Assembly: GCA_039545295.1 (NCBI GenBank)
Contig: BCIK01000029.1
Span: 65,123-129,122, forward strand
DNA: 64,000 nt
Direction: 5' to 3'
Source of the DNA: Udeniomyces pyricola
Lineage: Eukaryota; Basidiomycota; Tremellomycetes; Cystofilobasidiales; Mrakiaceae
Positions 36,505-47,642 of the stretch are shown here, piece after piece (the stretch's first letter is position 1; every line of letters begins with the position of its first letter). The translations under genes and the position numbers were made by a program. The notes under the pieces were generated by a model. The model worked only from the letters and a program-made list of their open reading frames with translations, was not told the origin of the DNA and ran no database searches.

Positions 36505-37174
36505 CGTGGAGATGTTTGACGTCGCGATGGCGCGGACGAAGGAGAAAAGATGATGACGAAGGCAGGGGGATGCAGAAGAGCGAGGTTGATGGTGCAAACA
36601 AGCAAGGTATCGGGCACGAACTTACGAAACGCGCTTGCAAAGGCTTTGGCGCTTTTGATGACAGGCTTCGGAGCTTGGGAAGCCCCGCTCATGCATCATC
36701 ATCAAGGGAAAAAGGAGACGTGACTTGACGTGATGATGTTTTGGCTAGCATGTGTATATAGCGGTATAAGTTGCGTCGCAAGTCCAGTATCCCTGCTCTA
36801 GACATATTTTCTTGCCCGCCTGCAGGGGTCGTAGTTTCAGAATCAACACGTCAATATGCTCAAGCGTATGTTATACTAATCAAGGTCGTGACTGTACCAC
36901 GTACGTCGCGTCGACGTCGCGTTCAGGTTGATTACCATAGATATAGTACACGTATGTCTCCATCTTACTACCCAACACGAATGTCGGTGACAGTCTTACC
37001 CAAGAAAAACAAGACATCCATCCCGACCTGCCGCCGAGCCGAGCCAGCTCTTCCCTTCCTTCACGCGACGACTTCTCCTTGCTCGACTCCCCNCCCCCCC
37101 CCCCCCCCCCCTCCCCGGCCTTCTCGCCACGATTGGATGCTTCCCATTGACGCACCTCGGTCGCCCTCTTCTAT
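36505..37174. promoter_or_regulatory. SIZ upstream region with possible leader exon and C run
   Basis: Contains the SIZ promoter. A minus-strand segment 36692-36626 encodes MSGASQAPKPVIKSAKAFA and ends in a good GTAAGT donor, but no acceptor joins it in phase to the SIZ frame; it may be a leader ORF or untranslated exon. A C run of about 22 with one N lies at 37089-37111. Confidence 0.4.
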
Positions 37175-38611
37175 CTAAATCTGCTCCGGTTGAAGCTGCT
37201 TCCTCTTTCCTCTAGTTGAATGTCCACCTTTGACCCCAAGCTTACTCTTCGCTCCAACCGTCCCAAACAAACCAGTCACCTCATCCTGAACGACCTCATC
37301 CCCCGTCGTCTGTCGAATCAACTCTCCTACATTGACCTCCCTCAACACCAAGCTCCCGGGAACGATCGGCTCGAGCAACGGAACGACCGCCTCCAAGACG
37401 GCTGTATGAGTTTTCGTCGAGTTCCTAGGCGGCGGTCGGGCAGGAACATTCTTGGGCAGTTTGACCGGGATGGACGGACCGACCTTTTTGCCATACTTTG
37501 AACGGGAAGCTGTAGGATGGATCGAACGAGAAGAAGCGGTGGTAGCGTAGGTATAGGCAGTGGTAGGATGACGATTGGTAGGCGCTGATACAGCGTAGGT
37601 GTAGGCTGAGCCAGGAACGCTCGTCGAACGAGGGGAACTGACGACTGGGCTATTGATGCTGCTACAGTGGCTGTCTTCACTTTCCTTTCCCACCTTGGGA
37701 GGCTCAGAAGAGCTTCGAAGCCCAGTGCTAGAAGGGGGAGAGCGGGATCGCCGCCTTTTCCGGCTTGGAAACTGTGGGTCGACTGGAACGTGCGGAGCAT
37801 CGCGAAGACAAGCAGGGTAGGGTTGAGCAGACGATGTCGGGTAAGAAGGCGGGCGAGGCTGTAGGGGCGGCAGAAGAGGTGTTCGATGGAAGGAGTAGCC
37901 GTAATCTGGATAGGGGGGTCGATAGCCAGTGGACGGGTGGGATGAGGTGACCGAGTAAGTGGGGAATGGCGGTGCAGGGTAAGAAGGATGTTGAGAAGAA
38001 AGAGAATATGGCGAATAAGGATGCGAGGTCGACTGTCTCGCCGGGTAGAGAGATGCATAGTTGAATGACGGCAGTCGGGGTGGGATGACGACCGGGGATA
38101 TCCGAGTCGGCATAGGCTCAGGCATGCAGCTCGACGATGAAAGCTTTGGCGTATCCACTGTCGCTGGGTCTAGGGTGGGTAAGATGTTCGTCGTCTGGGC
38201 CCCGGCTTCATCCGGCTCTCGACGGAGCATGCCTAGTGCACCTAGAGCTTCTGCCTCGGCCCGGGTGATTTCGCGATGGCTGAGGGTGCGCTCCTTGCGT
38301 TTCCCGAGGGTGGTTTCCTCAGTTTTTATCGGAATCGTTGCTGAGCCGGTCGCGGAGAACGCCTGAGGAGAGACTTGCGGAGTCAGAACACGATGATGGG
38401 CTGACGTGCCATCCATAGGAGACGTCAAGGGTGGAGTGATGAGCTCTGACAATCGAAGGCGATCGGCCGAGGTACGACGCAGAGGAGCAGAGGGAGCAGG
38501 TGGCCCAGGGACTGGAGAGATGATGGTGTGGGAGGCGGGTGGGTGACTCGATAGTGTGTTTGGGTCAGGGAGGAGCAAGGCAAGTGGGTGGGTAGAGACA
38601 GCGGTCGGCAT
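37175..38611 (-). CDS. Proline/serine/tyrosine-rich protein, function unknown
   Basis: I do not recognise this protein. It is a single exon of 478 residues, starting MPTAVSTHPLALLLPDP. The in-frame TTG upstream is not used. The sequence is P/S/T-rich, with a repetitive Y-P-S tract (HPYSPYSLSSQHPSYPAPPF) in the middle, nuclear-signal-like RKRRRSRSPP at about 295, a charged patch LGKRKERTLSHREITRAEAEAL near 105, and a more ordered C-terminus (VLEAVVPLLEPIVPGSLV and LREVNVGELIRQTTGDEV) ending in basic KRKQLQPEQI. Composition suits a nuclear regulator or scaffold, but that is only inference. A 5'-UTR intron is predicted at 38639-38740 (donor GTGAGT, acceptor CCGTAG), 27 nt before the ATG. It is intronless in its coding part, unlike most neighbours. 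Confidence 0.6.
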   Translation of the reverse strand: MPTAVSTHPLALLLPDPNTLSSHPPASHTIISPVPGPPAPSAPLRRTSADRLRLSELITPPLTSPMDGTSAHHRVLTPQVSPQAFSATGSATIPIKTEETTLGKRKERTLSHREITRAEAEALGALGMLRREPDEAGAQTTNILPTLDPATVDTPKLSSSSCMPEPMPTRISPVVIPPRLPSFNYASLYPARQSTSHPYSPYSLSSQHPSYPAPPFPTYSVTSSHPSTGYRPPYPDYGYSFHRTPLLPPLQPRPPSYPTSSAQPYPACLRDAPHVPVDPQFPSRKRRRSRSPPSSTGLRSSSEPPKVGKESEDSHCSSINSPVVSSPRSTSVPGSAYTYAVSAPTNRHPTTAYTYATTASSRSIHPTASRSKYGKKVGPSIPVKLPKNVPARPPPRNSTKTHTAVLEAVVPLLEPIVPGSLVLREVNVGELIRQTTGDEVVQDEVTGLFGTVGAKSKLGVKGGHSTRGKRKQLQPEQI

Positions 38612-39445
38612 GATAGAAAGCAAGTGAGAGTGGATGTGCTACGGAATGCAAGGCATGAGGCACAGAGTGAATTGCGTCAGATGAGCAATCTGGTTCAGAC
38701 GGTCGGTCCGCGAGCATTGGCCTCTGAGGGATGTACTCACGGATGACTAATCGGTTCGTGGGTTGAAGTGAGAAGAGTCAGAAGTAAGGTGGTGTATGTG
38801 AGGTGTCGCAGGGTGAAGAAAAGGGTGGAATCTGAAGGGGAATTACAAGAGTGGGAGGACTGAAGGATGATCCACCAGAGAGTAGCGAGTCGGATAACGC
38901 AGGGAGAAGAGAGATGAACAACCAGCAGCGGGTAGTAGGGTAACCAGGTGATGCAGAAGAGATGTATCGATGTAGGAGAAAGAGGACCAGGAAGAGAGAG
39001 AGAGAGGACAGAGGATGGGAGAGCAAGAAACCAGAAGACCAGACAGAAGGATGGACGGAAACAATGTTGACGACGACGATGATGGTGATGATTGACAAGA
39101 GATAAGTCCGGTCAAACATTCAGCGTGCCCAACGCAGACAGAAAACACGGTTGCGCTGGCGTGGTCAGGTTTAGAGAAGTGGCTGGCTTGTTTGCTGCAA
39201 GCAGGATCGATCAAGCCATGGTCAGTCTGTGATCGAACTTTGGAGGGGTCAGATCCTTCCATCAGGGATGATGGGCAGAAAGGAGGTACAAGGAGGAGTA
39301 AGGGAGGGGGAGGTCAAGTGATTGGACTTTTCCGAAAAGATGGATCGGACCGAATTAGAATTTCTGGGTCAAACGGTGTCAATTGCTCAAAGAAGGGGTT
39401 CAATGCGAAGTTTTATTCATGCAGGGGGAAAAAATGAAGACATGC
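38612..39445. promoter_or_regulatory. Upstream region of the proline-rich gene / 3' end of DLD gene
   Basis: Holds the predicted 5'-UTR intron (38639-38740) and, further upstream, a purine-rich stretch at about 38990-39020 (GAGAGAGAG). No additional gene is supported. Confidence 0.45.
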
Positions 39446-39479
39446 TTATACAATGTACTTGTAAGGGTCTGAAGGAGGG

Positions 39480-39522
<43 letters not shown>

Positions 39523-42500
39523 AACAATGCATGGAAGATGTGTCAGCCAGAGCTTAGATGAAGATGAAACGAGAAGTAAGTTGGAGCTATTTCTTGTGGA
39601 TACTCACTCATGATTCCCTTCGGGTCAAAGAGCTGCTTGACCTGCTTCATCATTTCGATAGCATCATCAGTCTTGGAGTAATGAACATGTGGAGCCTTCA
39701 TCAATCCAAGGCCGTGCTCGGCCGATATCGAGCCTCCTTCGGCGGCTGCAGGGCGCAAGACAGGGGCAGAACAAAAAGAAAGACAGGGAACAAGGGCGGC
39801 AGGTTCAGTTGAGTGCTTTAGGTTGTCAAAAAGGCACGCATCACACAATGCAATGACGTATATGTCGGTGGTGATACTGCCGGAGATAGGTGAAGGGACG
39901 TGAAAGGTTGTAAAGGTATCATCATTTGACTCACCAATCAACTCGTAGATGTACGGCTCGATGACCTTTTCAACGTCCGGGTTCCATCCTTTGGAAGAAA
40001 AGTTGATGTGGAGGTTGCCTAGCGGGGTGGACAGACAAAAAAGCAAGGATAGCCATGAGACAAAGAGAACATCATGCCTTTCATGAAGAGCCACTGCCAA
40101 ACGGAAACTTACCATCACCAATGTGGCCGTAGCCGGCAATCTGACAGAGCCGACAGAAAGATCAAACACAGGCAGAACACGTCAATCGCGACTCACTTGA
40201 CCTCCATCTATGCCCAACAACACACTAGATCGTACCTTTCGGACCTGCTTGTCCTCGTTGCCTTCTTCGTAAAGTCCAGCCTCGGCCATTCGGGTACGCA
40301 TCTTCTCGACAAGCTCGTACATCTTGGGGACAGGAATCGAGAGATCGAACTTGTAAACCTGACCACACTTGGCGGCCGACTCCGGGATAGATTCCTGTCA
40401 ACAGGGTGATGAATGGGAGCAAGGATGATCCGACTGAAAGTGTAAGTGATCCTTACGGGTATGATATGTTTGCAAGGACGTGAAGGACAAGAAACGTACA
40501 CGAAGAGCCCAGAGCGAAAGCAACTGGTCCGAAGATTGAGCGAGGAGTCCGTCGGTGATGATGCCCTCTTCCATCAGGTTCTCAAGGAGCGATTCCAATT
40601 TCTGCGAAGCAAGGAATCGGAGTAAGAGAAAAGTCGCTTATGAGTATTGTCGATACAGGAAGTGATAATCTAAATATATATAAAAAACGATAATAAAAAA
40701 AAAACGACCACATAGAACTCCGCACGTACCGCTCCATCATGTTCCTCGTTTGATCCTCCCGTCTCGATGACGACGTAGAACGGCGCCTTGTTTTCCAATG
40801 GATCCTTGGCGACCTTGCCAGTGGCGTACTTTTGAACGAGCTCGTAGCTGCTCTGATCAAAGAACTCGAATGCACTCAAGATCTCGCCAACGTGGGTCTT
40901 GGTCGATTGGAAACATTTCTGGACGTCCTCAAAGGAGTCAAGAGCAAAGAGGGCGACGTTGGTCGAAGTTGGGCGACGAGGACAGAGGATGGTGACACCA
41001 GTGATGATACCAAGAGTACCCTCAGACCCGATGAAGAGCTGCTTGAGGTCGAGACCTAAGGATAGGATACGAGGGTAGGATGTAAAGGGGGAGAGGACAC
41101 AAATCAGTCGTCGCCTAGGCTCGGCTAACCATACAAAGATACGAAGCACGACACGGACCAGTGTTGTCCTTCCTGAGGCCGACACTGCATCCCAAGTCGA
41201 TGACCTTTCCATCGGGAGTCGCAACCTCAAGACCAAGAACCGAGCCATGGAGGGAGCCATATCGGAGAAGTCGAAGTCCCCCCGCGTTGGTAGCAACGTT
41301 ACCACCGATGTGGCACCTGATGAGTACGGGACCATGAAAAGAGCGTCAGCTGGGCAAGATGGAAGATTTGGACTCAGACTAGGAACACGAGCAGGATTGG
41401 GCGTACGATCCCTTGGCTCCGAGATCCAGCGGCATCATGTATCCGTCCTTGCCGATCTCGTTGTCGAGGACTTCGAGGACACACCCGGCGTCGGCCGTCA
41501 GAATGCCTGGAAAGGAGAAGATGTGCAGGTCGGCGTGGGTGTCAGTCTTTGAGCAACATGACCAGTATCATGGACTCAATATCGACGACAATTAGAGTCT
41601 CAGCAGACGAGCCCGACAAGGAAAGGACTTGCCTGAAACAGCATCGAACTGCCTGACGCCATTGAGACCCGAGAGGTTGAGGATAAGCTCGTCGTAGAGC
41701 GGAACAGAGCCTCCAACAAGACCGGTGTTACCTCCCTGAGGGCAAACGGCGATGTTGTTATCATTGCAGAATTTGAGCTGTAGAGATCAGACAGCAAGAT
41801 GGGCGTAAACACCAAAAGAATGAACATGATAGATCAGTAAGGGACGCTCTACAGATGACGTGTGAATATATGATCACATCTGCGATGGCAGAGGACCGCC
41901 GGCCAGTGTAAGATGTCGAAGAGATGACCATCTCCAGACATGAGAACATCGAAGAAACCCCAACTGATGCTCGTCGGAAAGCAGACAAGTTGAGTGGGGA
42001 AGGGAAGACGCGACATTGGCGTCTGGTACAATTATCCGATCATCTTTTTTTCTTCTTCTTCTGGAAAGCAACACGAATCTCCCCTGACACGAGTGAGGAT
42101 GATCGGATCTCCTCCACGATGACGTGTCGGTCAGCCAGACGGGCATCAAGGGCCGAAGAAGAGCTGAGGTCGTGCTCATCCATACATTTCGGACCTGACC
42201 TGGAATGGTTCGAAAATGACGGAATCTCGATTCCGAATCGCAGCCGCCAAGATCCCACCCAATGCTTCTGTGCTCCATTCCACGAGAGCAAGGTCATGCT
42301 CAAGCAGCCCGCGTGGGGAAGACAGGGGAGCTTGCCCAGTTGTTGCGACAAAAGATAAACAGAACTAATCGAGAATAGATCATTAGACGCGATACGCACG
42401 ACTTGAGCGACCTCCTGGGCCGTCTTGGGCTTGACGACGATACCACTGTTGCCCTTGTACTTGCCCATCCAATCCTCGTTATAGCCATCAAGTTCGGATT

Positions 42501-42735
42501 TTTCGACGGGCTGTAGGCCTTCGACTCCGGGAATAGAAGTGGCGATCTGGTTAGGCGACTCGAGGAAGGAGAGGAGCGACTTGATGGACTCGGGCGTGAT
42601 TTTGGCAAAAGGAAGACGCGAAGGGATCGAGGACGCCGCTCGTCGGGGCAAGTGGGAGGAGGGCAGCGGAGAAAGTCGAGCGAGGGCCGAGGGAGCCGTC
42701 GAGGATCGGAGAAGGGAGAGACTGGAGCGAAGCAT
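39446..42735 (-). CDS. DLD2: D-lactate / D-2-hydroxyglutarate dehydrogenase, FAD-dependent, mitochondrial
   Basis: FAD-linked oxidase of the Dld2/Dld3 family that oxidises D-2-hydroxyglutarate and/or D-lactate. Eleven exons, minus strand: 42735-42400, 41777-41633, 41506-41407, 41316-41159, 41055-40730, 40601-40500, 40394-40236, 40140-40113, 40018-39935, 39745-39608, 39468-39446 (532 residues). The N-terminus [20 protein letters not shown] is a clear mitochondrial presequence. Key blocks: [14 protein letters not shown]-binding [14 protein letters not shown] (about 125), [46 protein letters not shown] (about 445) and [10 protein letters not shown] (about 485). The last 23-nt exon restores the conserved ending NPYKYI. 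Intron 2 uses a GC..AG pair (donor at 41632). Intron 10 contains a 39-base T tract on the coding strand, and intron 1 is 622 nt. Lactate versus 2-hydroxyglutarate preference cannot be decided here. Confidence 0.95.
39483..39521. repeat. 39-base A/T homopolymer in last DLD intron
   Basis: An uninterrupted run of 39 A on the plus strand (T on the coding strand) lies 14 nt upstream of the last acceptor (39469-39470), so it forms part of an extreme polypyrimidine tract. Confidence 0.95.
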
Positions 42736-45700
42736 GATAGGTGAGCGAATGGTCGTTGGGAGACAGGTGAGGCCGATGAAGGCTGATATGGATCTGGTAA
42801 TGGAGGATTCAAGGACTGGAGGCCCGATAAGTGACTTATGATGGCGAACGCGGGCAAGTGGCAACCTCACGTCGGCTCGGACACCTCCTATTACGTCGCC
42901 TATTCATAAATTCATGCTGGCCACAACCAACCCAAACTCATCCATCAAAAAGCAGTCTCCATTCTGCAAGCCGTACTCTGCCTTGTCCACATCGGCCGCC
43001 ATATCTCAGATGGTGTTCTGGGTTTCTTGGTCTAACCGTCTATGCCTTCTCGTCGTTGTCATCTGCTTTTCTCGTTTTATCCGGATTCGCAACTTGCCCT
43101 CTCCCCCCCCCCCCTTCTTTTTCTATCATCAGCAGCAGCGAGTTGACGTCCAGCAGCCTCCCAATAAAAGTTGACCAAGAACATGTCCTGCCAGATCGCT
43201 CAATCAACCCGATCGATCTCGCCCGTTCCGGCCTGTCACTACGCCAACTTCATCTGCACGCAGGCCCGACATGGATCACGTCTATATAACGATCTCGAGT
43301 CGCTCGACGATACGAGCTTTATATCTAGTAGCGGCAAGGCCCCGTCGACTCAAAGCAGCCCTCGACCCCCAGTTCGTATGTATGAACGGAATGAGGATGA
43401 GAGACGACAGGATGCGCACCACTAAGCTACCTATACCACTGGACACTACAGGAAGCTTGATTCACGTCCATATGGCGTGGGACTTTGACTGAAACGTACA
43501 GGAAACCAAGGCGGAAGCACTATGAGCAAGCCATGTACCATTATCATCATTGTTGTCATTTTCATTTGGTGCAGTTAGTTAGGGTATCTAACCGTCGTAC
43601 GCTTCAGAATACGTTGTGTCATGGCATCTTGGAATTCAGTCATGGGCAAGACAGGACGTCGATAACGCCCACCACTAGCTGAAAGGCGAAACAAAAAAAA
43701 GGACAAGTGAAAAGAAGAAACGGACAGACAAGAAAAAGGGCAAGAGGAGATGGAGAAAAGGAACCGAAAATAGGATAGAAAGGGAGAGGAAGAAGAAAAG
43801 GAAAAAAAAAGAGAAATCATAACGATGGAGAAAGAACAAGGCCAACGGGAAAAAAGCAAAGAAAAGAAATCAAGAAGAATAGAAGAAAAGGAAAGACAGA
43901 ATGGTGATAGAAGGCAGTACGTGCAGTTGAATAGGTAATCTTCGATTCATCACGCGCGCGCGATGGATATCGAGCCGTATCGGAGTAACCAGGACAAAGT
44001 CTGAACTAGAGTATCCATAGCGTCTCGAGAAGCACTGGAGAGGTGATTCCGAGGGCAAAAAAAAGAGGAGGAGATGGCGAAGCAGTTTGACAATATATAT
44101 ATATACGTGGATACACATATAAGCGCTCGGCGGCACGATGACGACGAGGATCAGTTGCGGGGCAAGAATCAACATCAACAGACTGGCGCATCACTGTGAC
44201 CTGGGTAGCGATTGAGAACAACATCGTGATGCAGTAAGAACGCAACAACGCGCTGTCAGAGGGTCTGTGTGGATGATGCACAATCACATGGAGATACACA
44301 AGATGGAAAGGAGCCACTCAGTCGAGCGTGAAGAGCGGGTATGTTGAATCGAGCGAGATCAAAGAGCGACGTATGAAATCCACGTGGTTCGATAGCTGAG
44401 CTTTGGAAGAGTCTACGGCATAAATGAAGCTCTTGTGAAAGGACAGTGTACGAGAGAAGAGAATTGGTTGAAGAAAAGCCTACATGAATACTTGACGATC
44501 CAGGCACGTCCGCGTATACGATGTGAAAGCAGAAGCAATGGGCCCGATCCGAATGTAGACTCGAAGAAAGGTTTTGTTGACGAAATACATGGTATATGGA
44601 TCAGGAGCAGGGGATCAGTAGGATCATGGCAGGGAACTATAACTGGGAGGATGGTGACAGGATGATGATAGGGTACTGATATTGATGGGAAAATGACGGG
44701 ATGATGACAAGAGTTTGATGATGATGGAACAATGACAGGAGACCGCTGACCACACGAGACCGAGATCCAGACGATACTGACGACGAAAGGGTCGTTCTGG
44801 CCGAGAAAGGTCGTAGAGGGAAGGTGGATGCGAGTATGTGGGGGGACGAATGACTATGATAATATTGAGGACAGTAGAGTTGCTGTTCGGAAATAAACGG
44901 CGATGCTCGGTCGACCAAGCGAGGAGCGGCGATGTGGAGCGATCGATCTCAGCAGATAACCACATGGACCGCGGCTATTGGATCCTAGATCAGAAGTGGG
45001 GGAGGTTGGACTGGAGAAAGACACCTGAGCAGCAACGATACAGGTGGTGGGGGCGGTAAGAAGGTGAGAGATGCAGAAAGAAATAAGAAATGTGAAATGT
45101 GGGTGGGTGTGACTGGGGGTTGGAGATGCAAGTTGATATGCATTCACAGGTTTGGCACATCCGAACGACCCCGGCCCGTCCGCATCGAGGTCGGACATCC
45201 GAGCTGGTGTGAGCCTGAACTGGCGGCCGATGAGCGAAGAGACAGATGAACAGAGCAAGGCTAGGAGACAGGACGAGAAGAAAAGAAAAGAAAAGAAAAG
45301 AAAAGCAAGGCGAAAAAGAAGTGCGGGTTGGGAGAAGGAAGCGCACACAAGAGAAGGAAAGACACATGGACAATAATGGGCGGAATACCAAAGATAATCA
45401 AAGGTGGAGAAGAGGCTGCGATGGCGATTGGCGAAGGAGGGGAACAGTGCCAATCGGGGGACGGAAGAGGGACTCAAAGAAAGCTCGACGGAGAGCGAAC
45501 GATCTGTCCTCTCTCTCCATCCTCCACCTTCCTTTCTTTCGGTTGGTCTCCCCTCCTTTTTGGCTTGCCCTCTTTGCCACTCGCTCTCCTTTTCCCCTCG
45601 GGCGAATGTCATCCTTTGAACGCTCCGCACTTGCCATCACGCTCGATTCCGTCTGGACCGAGAGTGATGTCGGTCGGGTGAGAGATGGTGTACCAATGCT

Positions 45701-45889
45701 GATGCCTCTTCCGCTTCTTTCTTCACCTCCCCTCCCTTGACGTTCCGTCCTCGTCTTTTTTTTTTCTCTCTTCCCTCTCTCTCTGTTTGTCTTCCTTCTC
45801 TCCCTCTTCCTTTCTCTCACCTCTCCTCTCTCTCTCTCGCTTCACCCTCTCTCCCACTCGCCATCGAACCGAACAGTCGGTAGTAGAAC
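42736..45889. other. 3.1-kb divergent intergenic region, DLD / ADP-ATP carrier
   Basis: The largest gene-free stretch here. It serves both promoters and may hide small genes. Candidates I could not confirm: an 81-codon plus-strand frame from ATG 43183 (MSCQIAQSTRSISPV...) and a two-exon minus-strand frame 45198-45148 plus 45024-44854 starting MSDLDADGPGSFGCAKP. Repeats: (AT)n at about 44091-44104, a GAAAA-type array at about 45274-45306, and CT-rich sequence at about 45750-45850 just before the carrier start. Purine-rich sequence fills about 43680-43900. Confidence 0.45.
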
Positions 45890-47642
45890 ATGTCCGCTCC
45901 CAAATCCAAGACTCCTAAGGAGTTCGCTCTTGACTTCATGATGGGTGGTGTTTCTGCCGTAAGTCGCCTTTTTCTCATCTCTGTGGCCTCGCGTCTAACG
46001 GGTCGGCTAGCTAGCTTTGATGGATAGACGGATCGATGGCTGGCTGGCTGGCTATGGTGGATGGACGGCTTTGATGCATCGATCGATGGCTGGCTACAAT
46101 AGGTCGATGACTGTCTGGCTACGATGGGTCGATGGCTGTCTGGCTGGCTATAGCGATCCCGATGGCCGAACAATGACTGACCCGATCTGCTGTCGCTTCC
46201 ACTTTGCCCTCCTTTCCATCTCACAGGCCGTCTCGAAGACCGCTGCTGCCCCCATCGAGCGAATCAAGCTCTTGGTCCAGAACCAGGGTGAGATGTAAGT
46301 AGCGTTTTACGCTTTGTGTTTTGTGCAAACTGCAGACTGCAGACTACAGCCTCGACGCCCACTTTCTGACGCCACAGGCTGCTTTTTACCATCTCACTCT
46401 CGCTTCCGCTACCGCCGCCATCGCTACCGCCGCCGCCACCGCCATCATCAGGATCAAGCAGGGCCGACTTGCTACCCCTTACGCCGGTATCAGCGACTGC
46501 TTCAAGCGAACCTACGCCGACGAGGGCATGGCTGCGTTCTGGCGAGGAAACACCGCCAACGTTATCCGATACTTCCCTACCCAGGCCCTCAACTTCGCCT
46601 TCAAGGACTACTTCAAGTCCTTGTTCGGTTTCAAGAAGAACGACGGTTACTGGAAGTGGTTCGCCGGAAGTGAGTACTGAGTCGAGATAGCGATTGATCG
46701 CGGTGTAGATGTGCAGATGCGTGGGTGGACGCGAGCGCATGTGGGCGTACATGAGGAGGGTCAGGGCGTGTGTGCTGACTTGGTCTGTTTCGTCCTTTCT
46801 TTTCTTTTCTATCCTTTTTCTCTCTTCGACAGACATCGCCTCTGGTGGTGCCGCCGGAGCCTCGTCCCTTCTCTTCGTTTACTCGCTCGACTTTGCTAGG
46901 ACCCGTCTCGCCAACGACAACAAGTCGTCCAAGGTCGGTGGCACTCGTCAGTTCAACGGTTTGATCGATGTTTACAAGAAGACTCTCGCTTCCGACGGTA
47001 TCGCTGGTCTCTACCGAGGATTCCTTCCCTCCGTCGTTGGTATCATTGTCTACCGAGGTCTCTACTTCGGTCTCTACGACTCGATCAAGCCCGTTGTCCT
47101 TGTTGGTCCCCTCGAGGGCAACTTCGCTGCCTCGTTCGCTCTCGGATGGGCTGTTACCAGTACGTGGATCTTGCTTTGTCTCGACCGACCTGGGCTGGCT
47201 GGCAAGACCGTGTGACTGACTGAACGGCTGTACTGCCTATCGCGCTATAGCCGGTGCCGGTCTTGCTTCTTACCCTCTCGACACCATCCGACGAAGGATG
47301 ATGATGACGTCTGGATCCAAGGTTCACTACAAGTCCATGGTCGACGCCGGATCGCAGATCGTCAAGGCCGAGGGTGTCAAGTCGCTCTTCAAGGGGTGAG
47401 TCTTTGTTTCTTTCGTTGATCATCTTGCGACATCTTTGTCGTTTCCATACCAGACAGAGCCCAGGCTGACCCATCTCGCTTTTGCCTTGTCGTTTTTTTT
47501 TTCTTCTTCTTTTTTTCTTCCTATCTTCCACAGAGCTGGTGCCAACATCCTTCGAGGTGTTGCCGGTGCCGGTGTCTTGTCGCTCTACGACAAGATGCAG
47601 GAGCTCGTGTTTGGCAAGGTCTACTCCGGAGGCAGCGGCTAG
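45890..47642 (+). CDS. AAC: Mitochondrial ADP/ATP carrier
   Basis: Exchanges matrix ATP for cytosolic ADP across the inner mitochondrial membrane. Six exons: 45890-45958, 46227-46294, 46452-46669, 46833-47159, 47251-47395, 47534-47642 (311 residues). Three mitochondrial-carrier repeats are visible, with [26 protein letters not shown] and [21 protein letters not shown] (241-246) is the signature unique to ADP/ATP carriers. Other family blocks are [20 protein letters not shown] and [17 protein letters not shown]. All five junctions lie in conserved sequence and stay in phase. Codon use is strongly C-ending, as expected for a highly expressed gene. The upstream CT-rich tract supports strong transcription. 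No cleavable presequence, as usual for the family. Confidence 0.98.
46015..46155 (+). repeat. Degenerate GGCTGGCT/GATGG repeat in carrier intron 1
   Basis: Intron 1 of the carrier gene (45959-46226) is filled by imperfect copies of a unit like GATCGATGGCTGGCTGGC (five or so copies, with TCTGGCTACGATGGGTC variants). Confidence 0.7.

Noticed and set aside
41924..42358. 144-codon plus-strand frame within DLD intron 1
   Set aside because: No start context, domain or splice support; it overlaps equally long frames on the other strand.
43183..43425. 81-codon plus-strand frame starting MSCQIAQST
   Set aside because: Short, no motif, no supporting splice structure; mentioned only as a candidate in the intergenic entry.
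44854..45630. 258-codon minus-strand frame in the DLD/carrier spacer
   Set aside because: Starts in purine-rich sequence, is full of low-complexity F/S/L runs, and matches no family. Only a small spliced sub-frame (MSDLDADGPGSF...) looked at all plausible, and it is too weak to list as a gene.
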